Below, piece after piece: positions 1 to 5,840 of a stretch of DNA of 7,684 bases (positions are counted from its first letter, which is position 1; each line of letters opens with the position of its first letter). Made by a program: the position numbers and the translations under genes. The stretch comes from Clostridia bacterium (lineage in GTDB: Bacteria > Bacillota > Clostridia > Christensenellales > Borkfalkiaceae). The notes beneath the pieces were generated by a model. The model made no database searches, was not told the origin of the DNA, and saw only the letters and a program-made list of their open reading frames with translations. The stretch is taken from the NCBI GenBank assembly GCA_017620875.1, contig JAGAUH010000207.1:1-7684 (forward strand). Reading direction: 5' to 3'.

Positions 1-140
1 GTTTGGGTATTTTTGATAAAGTAGGTAGTATCTCGGTAGGAAAGTATGCCGATTTTGCTATTATAGATAAAGATTTTAACGTGCTAGCAACCATAGTACA
101 AGGGGAAACGGAGTATAAAAATGAAAATTATATGTTCTAG
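1..140 (+). CDS. nagA: N-acetylglucosamine-6-phosphate deacetylase, C-terminal end (partial)
   Basis: The reading frame is open from the left edge (first whole codon at base 3) to a TAG at 138-140, giving the last 45 residues. The fragment reads GIFDKVGSISVGKYADF, then AIIDKDFNVLATIVQGE. This is the closing strand pattern of amidohydrolase-superfamily deacetylases (G-S-I-x-x-G-K-x-A-D-x-x-x-x-D, then V-x-x-T-x-V-x-G). The spacing and the final T-I-V-x-G-E are most like NagA, which removes the acetyl group from GlcNAc-6-phosphate in the cytoplasm during amino-sugar and cell-wall recycling. None of the metal-binding residues lie in the visible part, so another amidohydrolase such as a dihydroorotase-like or adenine deaminase-like enzyme is a weaker alternative. 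The last 20 bases overlap the start of nnr in another frame, which suggests co-transcription and translational coupling. Confidence 0.75.
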   Translation, partial: LGIFDKVGSISVGKYADFAIIDKDFNVLATIVQGETEYKNENYMF

Positions 141-1614
141 AGAGCAAACGAGAAACAACGATTACAATTGCATACAAGCGGGTGTTAGTTCTTTAAAACT
201 TATGCTTAACGCTGGTAAGGCATTATTATACGCGCACAACTACACCGATAAAAAAACTTTGATAGTTTCGGGTGGCGGAAACAACGGCGGGGACGGATTA
301 GTGCTTGCGTTGCTTTTAAAAGAAAAGGGGTGCGACGTAAAAGTTTGCCTAGCAAAGAGCAATTTTACAGAAGAAAGCGTTTATTATTATGGTAAATGCA
401 AAACCGCAGGTATAGAGTGCTTTAATTATAACGGAGAAGATTTTAAAGGTTACGACATTATAGTAGACGCCATACTTGGCGTTGGGTTTACCGGTCAAAT
501 TAGGGGCGATATTGCTACGGTTATAGATAAAATAAATTGTAGTGGGGCTTACGTTATAAGCGCGGATATACCAAGCGGGCTAAACTGCGATAACGGGCTT
601 GCAACGGTTTGCGTTAGGGCAAACTTAACGGTTGCTATTAATTGTTTAAAACCGGGATATTATATTAACGACGGAAAAGATTTTTGCGGTAGAGTATTGC
701 TTGCGCCAATTGGTATCCCCGTAGAAGAAAGTTTAGGTTATTTAGTAGAAAAGCAAGATTTTAAAGATATGTTTTCTGCTAGGGCTTATAACTCTCACAA
801 GGGCAATTTTGGTTACGTTGCAATACTTGGCGGAAGCGTTTCTTATAGTGGCGCTACAAAACTTGCAAATTGCGCTCTTTCTAGTTTAAAGGTTGGTGCA
901 GGGGTTGTAAAACTTGCCGTGCCAGAAGAAATTGTAGATAGCGTTTCGCCTTATTTAATAGAGAGTACGCTCGTTTCTATGCCGAGCAAAAAAGGTGTGT
1001 TAAAGTATGATAAAAAGGCGTTAAATCAACTTATAGACGGGGTAAAAGCCCTAGGATTTGGTATGGGCGCAGATAACGGTGGCGATAACGAAAGGATTGT
1101 AGAACATTTAGTTTCTAATTACACGGGCACTTTGGTTATAGATGCCGACGGACTAAACGCTCTAGCAAGGGTTGGGGTGGAAATTTTAAAACGTGCAAAT
1201 TGTAAAATTATTTTAACACCACACGTAAAAGAATTTTCTAGGCTAACAAAATATACTATCGAACAAATACAAGCAAACCCAATAAATTTGGCAATGGCGT
1301 TTGCAAAAGAATACGGAGTAACGCTTTTGTTAAAGGGTAGTAGCACTATCGTTACTAATGGAGAAAGCGTTTATATTTGCGATAAAGGTTGTAGCGGTAT
1401 GAGTACCGCCGGCAGTGGCGACGTTTTAACGGGCGTACTAACGGGGTTATGCGGATATAGCACCCAAACGACCGATTTAATTGCAATATTAGGCGCGTAT
1501 ATTTGTGGCGTTGCAGGCGAGCAAGCAGAAAAAAATATAAATTCTTATTCTATGACCGCGCGCGACACCATAACCTATATCCCTAACGTAATTAGCGATA
1601 TAATAAAAAGTTAA
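121..1614 (+). CDS. nnr: Bifunctional NAD(P)H-hydrate epimerase / ADP-dependent NAD(P)H-hydrate dehydratase
   Basis: This cytoplasmic metabolite-repair enzyme restores damaged NADH and NADPH. The N-terminal domain interconverts the R and S hydrates; the C-terminal domain dehydrates the S form using ADP. The 497 residues match the usual two-domain length. Epimerase domain, about 1-215: GGGNNGGDG loop at 51-59, VDAILGVG at 115-122, ADIPSG at 148-153. Dehydratase domain, ribokinase-like, about 218-497: HKGNFG at 226-231, GGSVSYSGA at 237-245, DADGLNAL at 341-348, TPHVKE at 366-371 (usually TPHPGE), and GMSTAGSGDVLTG at 426-438 with the likely catalytic Asp434. The ATG at 121 is chosen because GGAG lies at 110-113, seven bases upstream, and the N-terminus keeps the expected helix ending in LMLNAGKA. 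It follows nagA with a 20-base overlap and is followed by a strong terminator, so it ends its operon. Nothing appears truncated. Confidence 0.95.
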   Translation: MKIICSREQTRNNDYNCIQAGVSSLKLMLNAGKALLYAHNYTDKKTLIVSGGGNNGGDGLVLALLLKEKGCDVKVCLAKSNFTEESVYYYGKCKTAGIECFNYNGEDFKGYDIIVDAILGVGFTGQIRGDIATVIDKINCSGAYVISADIPSGLNCDNGLATVCVRANLTVAINCLKPGYYINDGKDFCGRVLLAPIGIPVEESLGYLVEKQDFKDMFSARAYNSHKGNFGYVAILGGSVSYSGATKLANCALSSLKVGAGVVKLAVPEEIVDSVSPYLIESTLVSMPSKKGVLKYDKKALNQLIDGVKALGFGMGADNGGDNERIVEHLVSNYTGTLVIDADGLNALARVGVEILKRANCKIILTPHVKEFSRLTKYTIEQIQANPINLAMAFAKEYGVTLLLKGSSTIVTNGESVYICDKGCSGMSTAGSGDVLTGVLTGLCGYSTQTTDLIAILGAYICGVAGEQAEKNINSYSMTARDTITYIPNVISDIIKS

Positions 1615-1647
1615 TTTATTACTTTGTAAAATTAAAACGAATAAAGT

Positions 1648-1681
1648 CAACCCTTTTCGGAAATCCGAAAAGGGTTGTTTT
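1648..1681 (+). terminator. Rho-independent terminator of nagA-nnr
   Basis: A perfect 13-bp stem (1648-1660 pairing with 1665-1677, sequence CAACCCTTTTCGG) closes on an AAAT tetraloop and is followed by TTTT at 1678-1681. It lies 33 bases after the nnr stop. The U tract is short but the stem is long and uninterrupted. On the opposite strand the hairpin is followed by ACTTTATT, a poor U tract, so it works best for + strand transcription. Confidence 0.85.
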
Positions 1682-1702
1682 ACGTTGTAAAGGTAGTATT
1701 GT

Positions 1703-1765
1703 TTAATTAATATCCCCCTTTAAGATTTCCGCAAGCGAAAATGACAAAAGGAGGATATTAATTTA
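1703..1765. repeat. 57-bp imperfect palindrome with flanking TTA repeats (possible miniature element)
   Basis: Arms 1705-1721 and 1747-1763 are inverted repeats of 17 bases with one mismatch (C1716 against A1752). Bases 1706-1762 form a symmetric unit starting ATTAATATCC and ending GGATATTAAT, bounded on both sides by TTA (1703-1705 and 1763-1765). In RNA from the minus strand the mismatch becomes a U-G pair, so the stem is unbroken there. The inner 25 bases hold a small CGC/GCG dyad. Short palindromes with AT-rich direct repeats are typical of miniature transposable or REP-like elements. It could instead be a 3' structure of the converging minus-strand gene, but no U tract follows it. The right arm contains AAAGGAGG, which looks like an orphan ribosome site. 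Confidence 0.5.
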
Positions 1766-1789
1766 TGAGATTTAATTAGTTGTTTTTAA

Positions 1790-3391
1790 TTATTTGTCCG
1801 TAGGAGTTGTTGTGTCCGTTGTGGTAGAAGAAATGGTTTCTGTATTTTTCTTATTAATTTTTACTAATAACGCTTCTGTGTACGTTGTTTTTAAAGGTAA
1901 AATAGGAAAATGATTTTTTGTATAAGGGATAGGTTCTTCTTGTCCGTCTAAATAATAATCAAATAAAAAAGAATAATGAGTTTTAAGTGTTTTTATAATG
2001 AGTTTTTTAAATATTTTAGTACTTATAAAATAATATAAGTAGAACGATGTTCCAGCGTCTATTGCAGTTATAATTAACATTGAAATAAGCAAGTTGTATC
2101 CTAATGTACTTATAAAGTAAAATTTTATTTCAACTATAACTAATAAAATAAATATTATAGGTGCTAAAATAAGAACTAATTTTCCGATTAGTTTACTTAT
2201 TTTAACTGTTTTTTGTTCTTCTTTTAAAACATCTTGGTTGTTTTTTATATATTCTGCAACGGTTTGTTCTTTTCCGTCTTTATTAATAACTTTATCAGAA
2301 TTGTAATTAATTCTGTTAAATAACAATTCGTAATCTGCTAAATCTTCTTTTAATTGAGAGTGACCGCTCGATAACGCATGAACTTTCGTTTCGTTTTGTA
2401 TTGTTTGTGCAGTGTTGTTTAAAATATCGTTTGGGATATTATTTTCGTTTACATTGTGTGTTTCAGAATAAACCCCTTGTGGCAGTGTTCGTAATAAAAT
2501 TAGAGTACAGGCAAGAGTACTAAAAGAATTTTTAACTGAGCCTTTTTTATAAGTGTTTAATGCTTTTCTTGGGGCATTATTAGGGTAATATGTAAACAAG
2601 AAATTATAATGAGTTTTATATAATTTTAATTTTGGTTTTCTAATTATATTGTAAAAACATATTTCAGAAATTATAAAACCAATAATCATTGGGATGAGTG
2701 TAAATATGATAATAATTATCATAGAGGTAATGTGATTAAATTTAACAAATGTTTCTTCATTACTCAATACTACAAAACAAACTATTATCACTGCTAATAT
2801 AGCAAAAATAATAGCAAAAAAATTGAGTTGTCTAATTAGTTTATTTCCTTTTTCTTCTAGTTGTGTTTCGGACTTAATTAATTCTTGATTATTTCTTATG
2901 TAATACGATACGTCTTGTATTTGACCTTTATTAGAAAACGTTACACTTGGATTAGCATTAATTTTTTCAAACAAAAGGTTGTAGTCGTAAATGGTGTCTT
3001 TATTGTTTGTATAATCACCATCCCAAACTATTTCTGCCCCAAAAGGCGCTAAGTTAAATTGTGCAATTTTAAACAATTGTAGTCCTAAAGGAATTCCTAT
3101 TATAGTAACGCAAAAAACCACGCCTAAAAGTATTTGAATTAAATATCTGGCAAACCCACCAAATATGAGCCACAAAATATTCATAATAGGGTGTTTGTAA
3201 AAATTTGTAACTACTTTTCTTCCTGCAGGAGTAAACACTAGTTTAATAAACTTAAAATGTTGTAGACCAAAAGGTATACCAATTATCGTAATAAAACATG
3301 CAACACCCATAACGGCGCTACATATAGCATTAGATAAGCCTGCAAATATTACCCAAAAAATATTGAATAATACTTTAAAAAACTTTTTCAA
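1790..3391 (-). CDS. YccF-domain membrane protein with duplicated C-terminal module, function unknown
   Basis: Residues 10-61 and 71-122 are two gap-free copies of the YccF membrane motif, each with TIIGIP-x-GLQ (35-44 and 96-105) and a P-x-G sequence ahead of a hydrophobic VV/IV end. E. coli YccF is a ~148-residue protein made essentially of this pair; its role is not established. Here a further ~410 residues follow. They contain two diverged copies of a module (136-270 and 353-480): Y-x-LLF-x-x-IN, a charged stretch with YI-x-NNQ, two hydrophobic helices, and KTHY-x-FLF-x-YY. The linker (271-352) includes a weakly hydrophobic segment near 288-308. The tail from 516 is Ser/Thr-rich. The start is TTG: GGGGAGG (3397-3403) lies five bases upstream, no in-frame ATG lies before an upstream stop, and MKKFFKVLFN begins the first YccF copy. 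The gene is monocistronic in appearance, with its own promoter region. It is visibly AT-richer than its neighbours in sampled stretches. I do not recognise the C-terminal module. Confidence 0.85.
   Translation of the reverse strand: MKKFFKVLFNIFWVIFAGLSNAICSAVMGVACFITIIGIPFGLQHFKFIKLVFTPAGRKVVTNFYKHPIMNILWLIFGGFARYLIQILLGVVFCVTIIGIPLGLQLFKIAQFNLAPFGAEIVWDGDYTNNKDTIYDYNLLFEKINANPSVTFSNKGQIQDVSYYIRNNQELIKSETQLEEKGNKLIRQLNFFAIIFAILAVIIVCFVVLSNEETFVKFNHITSMIIIIIFTLIPMIIGFIISEICFYNIIRKPKLKLYKTHYNFLFTYYPNNAPRKALNTYKKGSVKNSFSTLACTLILLRTLPQGVYSETHNVNENNIPNDILNNTAQTIQNETKVHALSSGHSQLKEDLADYELLFNRINYNSDKVINKDGKEQTVAEYIKNNQDVLKEEQKTVKISKLIGKLVLILAPIIFILLVIVEIKFYFISTLGYNLLISMLIITAIDAGTSFYLYYFISTKIFKKLIIKTLKTHYSFLFDYYLDGQEEPIPYTKNHFPILPLKTTYTEALLVKINKKNTETISSTTTDTTTPTDK
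1952..2335 (-). repeat. Second copy of the internal protein module (residues 353-480)
   Basis: This segment encodes DYELLFNRIN, AEYIKNNQDVLK, two membrane helices (about 402-422 and 430-458) and LKTHYSFLFDYY. It matches residues 136-270 of the same protein element by element: DYNLLFEKIN, SYYIRNNQELIK, two helices, YKTHYNFLFTYY. The copies are strongly diverged at protein level and show no obvious long DNA identity, so the duplication looks old. Confidence 0.8.
2582..2986 (-). repeat. First copy of the internal protein module (residues 136-270)
   Basis: It encodes DYNLLFEKIN, SYYIRNNQELIK, membrane helices at about 190-209 and 222-246, then YKTHYNFLFTYY. It is the partner of the module at residues 353-480, about eight residues longer because of changes between the helices. 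Confidence 0.8.
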
Positions 3392-3402
3392 CTTAACCTC
3401 CC

Positions 3403-3420
3403 CAAAGCAGAAATGCTTTG
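3403..3420 (-). promoter_or_regulatory. Leader hairpin abutting the ribosome site of the YccF-type gene
   Basis: The minus-strand leader contains CAAAGCA-TTTC-TGCTTTG, a perfect 7-bp stem. The last base of its 3' arm (3403) is the first G of the GGGGAGG ribosome site, so the stem stacks directly on the site without burying it. A second small stem (TGCTAA/TTAGCA, 3439-3454) lies further upstream in the same leader. They could affect mRNA stability or initiation; no known riboswitch fold is recognised. Confidence 0.4.
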
Positions 3421-3459
3421 TTTAAAAATAGTATAATTTGCTAAAAACTTAGCATAAAA

Positions 3460-3491
3460 ATTATATCATAGGGGGGGGGTACACTTGTCAA
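3460..3491 (-). promoter_or_regulatory. Candidate sigma-A promoter with a C9 tract in the spacer, for the YccF-type gene
   Basis: On the minus strand a perfect -35 TTGACA (3486-3491) is followed by AGTGTA, nine C residues (3471-3479) and TATGATATAAT. The -10 can be read as TATGAT (3465-3470, spacer 15) or TATAAT (3460-3465, spacer 20). Neither gives the preferred 17. Two more C would make the first spacer 17; three fewer would do so for the second. The predicted transcript would have a leader of roughly 60-65 bases before the TTG start. A weaker downstream alternative is TATACT at 3430-3435 with TTTATG at 3453-3458 and a spacer of 17. Confidence 0.6.
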
Positions 3492-3514
3492 GAGAATAAA
3501 TAAAATTTTTAAAA

Positions 3515-5755
3515 TTATTTTGCTTTTTGGTATATTTTTACGCAAAGGGCGGTCATATCGTCTTTGGGGGTAATATCTAATTCGCAAGCCTTGTTTACTA
3601 TGCTATCGGCAAGGTTTTGGGGATTTAGTGTGTTTAAAGTTTTTAAATAGTCTAACACGTCCGTGCTAGAGCCAAAAGCGTCGGCAACGCCGTCTGACAC
3701 GAGTACCAACATATCCCCACTAAGTAAGTTCGTTTTTGCAGGTTTAAAATCTATTTCTTCTATCGTGCCGAGTGGTAAAGAAGATGCTTCTACTATTTTT
3801 ATACCGTCTCGTTCTATAATATAACCGTAGGGCGAGCCTATTTTAATAAACTCGCAAAACCCCTTGTACAAGTCGATAATTGCCAAATCTAACGCGGTAA
3901 AAGAGTCGGTAGAAGTTATGGCTAAAATTTTGTTTACGGTTTTTAAAACTAGGTCGCTATTTAACCCCGCTTTAAAAAAACTTTCTATTAAACCGCAAGA
4001 TAGCCCACTTATTGCATTTGCTTTTTTACCGCTACCCATTCCGTCGTTTATGGCAACTACAAATTTGCCTGCGCCTAGTTTTAATAGAGAGTGGGTATCT
4101 CCGCAAATATCCCCGTTGTCTTTTGCCCTTTGAGAAATGCCGAAAACGGCGTCTAGCAAAGGGGCTTTTTTATAGCACACCGCAACGAAACTAAGCGATA
4201 CGTTTATTACTTTTTCCGGTATAACGGCAAAAGGCAAGGTAGAAGATAAAATTTCTACTAAGTTTTTACTATCGTATTCCGTTTTTTCTAAAACAAGATA
4301 AACTTGCATATCGTCTTCTTCGCCGAAAATCATAAGTTCGCTAAAAACTATTCCGTTTTTATGCAAGGCTTTGGCAATAATTTTTTCTTGGTCGGCAAAA
4401 AATGGTAGGGTTTTGCTATAAGAAGATGCAAATTCTTTTAACACACCCGATAAAGAAGACGTTTGTAAAGATAATAGTTCGGTTTCTTCTATAAAAGTTT
4501 TACTTTGTTTTAACGCGTCTTTATAAAGAGAAATTTGCTTATTATACGCGTATAAAATATTGTTAGAAAAAGAGCAGTTTTTGCTAAATTCTATCGGTAA
4601 ATCAATTAGCGTAATTTTACCCCTAGCAATACCTATGGTTGCTAGTTTTATTAGTATCTCGTAAGAAGGAAATCTTTTTTGGTGGCAAGTGTTTTTTAAA
4701 GGACAGGTTAGGCAAACTTCTTCTACAACGCAAGTAATTATATTTTCTTTTATCTGTTCTTCCGACAGGGTTAAACTTTTAATATTTTTTATGCTAGTTT
4801 GCATATCTACAAGCGCGCAACTCACTTCGTAAAGGCTAGCGGAAAGGCTTGTTCGCATGCGGTTTATTGCAACTTTTGGTAGTTTTTTATCTTTAAATTT
4901 AAAAATCTTTTCTTTTATGCTTTGCGCGTAACTTTTAGGCAGAAATGCAAACAAAAATACGGCGGATATAAATAAAGATAATTGCAGATAGTTATAGTCG
5001 TTATAAATATTGGTTAAATATAATATAGCCATTTCTATGCCGAGTACTAGCGTAGACGAGAGCAATCTAGAATATTTTATAGAAACCAAAATTGCCATAC
5101 TATAAAGCATAAAAATACCAAGTGGTTCTATAGATAAGTCGCTTACGCATAGCGGTAAACTTAACACGCAAGACGCTATTAAGCCGTAAGAGTCTAAAAG
5201 GTAGCAAGATAGTAGCACTAAAAAAACCGCCACCGCCTTGTATACCGAATAAGATAAAAGAGAGATTATTCCAAAGGAAATAAAGCATATAAAAATAGAT
5301 AGAGAAGTAACTTCTTCTAGGGTGAGAGCATACCTAAATTTGTTTATAAACAATACCTTTACCGCCACTATAGAAATAAAGGTAAAAAGAGTGCTAAGTA
5401 GCATATAGACGGCTTTTTGCAGGGTAATTCCGTTATAAATAAAGGGGCAAAGCGCAATAATAACGTAAATGGCAAGTTCTAGCCTAGGTCTTTTATTTTT
5501 GTATAAAATAAAAATTAAAGTTATTATTAAAGAAGAAATAAATTCTAGCAAAATGCTAATAGGCTCAAAAACTACTAGGTTTGCTAGTTGATAAAAAATA
5601 AATAATATAAGGGCGGGAAATCCGTTATAAAGTAACGCAATATAAGTTGGCAACGCCAAAGAAGAATATCCGTATTTTTTTGTAAAAGACAAAAGGCAAA
5701 ACGCAATAAAAATAAAAGTAAAAGTTTTTATTTTTTTAAAGTCTAATTTTTTCAT
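3515..5755 (-). CDS. spoIIE: Stage II sporulation protein E-like PP2C-type serine phosphatase
   Basis: SpoIIE dephosphorylates the anti-anti-sigma factor SpoIIAA at the asymmetric septum, which leads to sigma-F activation in the forespore. The 746 residues (B. subtilis SpoIIE has 827) fall in three parts. About 10-11 hydrophobic segments span residues 9-273. A cytoplasmic middle region, about 280-540, includes a cysteine cluster (C342, C348, C351, C357). The PP2C-like domain runs from about 541 to 746. Its signature acidic residues are D553 in CGDTHS, D571 in NDGMGSG, D688 in VSDGV, and D732/D733 in KDDMTAL, in the order seen in SpoIIE. FIKIGSPYGYI and SLPLGTIEE also match the family. The ATG at 5753-5755 has AGGGG six bases upstream. 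The gap to the upstream Ger(x)C gene is 85 bases and holds a Spo0A box. No GC-rich terminator follows; only A/T dyads lie after the stop. Confidence 0.92.
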   Translation of the reverse strand: MKKLDFKKIKTFTFIFIAFCLLSFTKKYGYSSLALPTYIALLYNGFPALILFIFYQLANLVVFEPISILLEFISSLIITLIFILYKNKRPRLELAIYVIIALCPFIYNGITLQKAVYMLLSTLFTFISIVAVKVLFINKFRYALTLEEVTSLSIFICFISFGIISLLSYSVYKAVAVFLVLLSCYLLDSYGLIASCVLSLPLCVSDLSIEPLGIFMLYSMAILVSIKYSRLLSSTLVLGIEMAILYLTNIYNDYNYLQLSLFISAVFLFAFLPKSYAQSIKEKIFKFKDKKLPKVAINRMRTSLSASLYEVSCALVDMQTSIKNIKSLTLSEEQIKENIITCVVEEVCLTCPLKNTCHQKRFPSYEILIKLATIGIARGKITLIDLPIEFSKNCSFSNNILYAYNKQISLYKDALKQSKTFIEETELLSLQTSSLSGVLKEFASSYSKTLPFFADQEKIIAKALHKNGIVFSELMIFGEEDDMQVYLVLEKTEYDSKNLVEILSSTLPFAVIPEKVINVSLSFVAVCYKKAPLLDAVFGISQRAKDNGDICGDTHSLLKLGAGKFVVAINDGMGSGKKANAISGLSCGLIESFFKAGLNSDLVLKTVNKILAITSTDSFTALDLAIIDLYKGFCEFIKIGSPYGYIIERDGIKIVEASSLPLGTIEEIDFKPAKTNLLSGDMLVLVSDGVADAFGSSTDVLDYLKTLNTLNPQNLADSIVNKACELDITPKDDMTALCVKIYQKAK

Positions 5756-5760
5756 AGTAA

Positions 5761-5797
5761 ACCCCTAGCAAAAATTTTAACACTTTATGCTAGGGGT
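5761..5797 (-). promoter_or_regulatory. Hairpin sequestering the spoIIE ribosome binding site
   Basis: Bases 5761-5770 and 5788-5797 are a perfect 10-bp inverted repeat (ACCCCTAGCA / TGCTAGGGGT) around a 17-base loop. In the minus-strand transcript the 3' arm contains the AGGGG ribosome site, six bases before the spoIIE ATG, so a full-length stem would hide it. It could also be viewed as a terminator after the Ger(x)C gene, but what follows is TTTACTATG rather than a U tract. Confidence 0.6.
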
Positions 5798-5808
5798 ATT
5801 TTGTCGAA
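5774..5808 (-). promoter_or_regulatory. Spo0A box and Spo0A-type promoter for spoIIE
   Basis: The minus strand carries TTCGACA (5802-5808), the exact complement of the consensus 0A box TGTCGAA. It overlaps TCGACA (5802-5807), a 5/6 match to a sigma-A -35. A 5/6 -10, TAAAAT (5774-5779), follows after 22 bases. In B. subtilis, Spo0A-activated sigma-A promoters such as spoIIG and spoIIE have just such over-long spacing (about 21-22), with 0A boxes near or over the -35. The predicted start, near 5767, falls inside the 3' arm of the ribosome-site hairpin. Confidence 0.55.
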
Positions 5809-5809
5809 T

Positions 5810-5837
5810 AACCTATTAAATAATTTATTATTGTCAA
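5810..5837 (-). promoter_or_regulatory. Weak alternative promoter upstream of the Spo0A box
   Basis: A perfect TTGACA (5832-5837) begins three bases after the Ger(x)C stop codon. The best -10 at acceptable distance is TAGGTT (5810-5815, spacer 16), which keeps the T, A and final T of the consensus but matches only 3/6. A transcript from here would include the complete hairpin over the spoIIE ribosome site. The TTGACA may be chance in AT-rich sequence. Confidence 0.3.
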
Positions 5838-5840
5838 ACT

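Noticed and set aside
1119..1346. 75-codon minus-strand reading frame
   Set aside because: It lies wholly inside nnr on the opposite strand, and its sequence is the antisense of conserved dehydratase motifs. No ribosome site is evident.
1648..1677. The nnr terminator as a bidirectional terminator for the converging YccF-type gene
   Set aside because: On the minus strand the stem is followed by ACTTTATT rather than a U tract. It may still slow transcription, but this is not supported enough to annotate.
1747..1779. AAAGGAGG followed by ATG and a four-codon frame (MRFN, stop)
   Set aside because: It has a good ribosome site, but the peptide is too short to support as a gene and the purine run is explained as the right arm of the palindrome.
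3864..4194. Two + strand reading frames (89 and 60 codons) opposite spoIIE
   Set aside because: They are antisense to the conserved PP2C domain and have no recognisable protein character.
5100..5288. 62-codon minus-strand reading frame
   Set aside because: It is another frame of the spoIIE membrane region; its hydrophobicity comes from the T-rich codons of the real frame.
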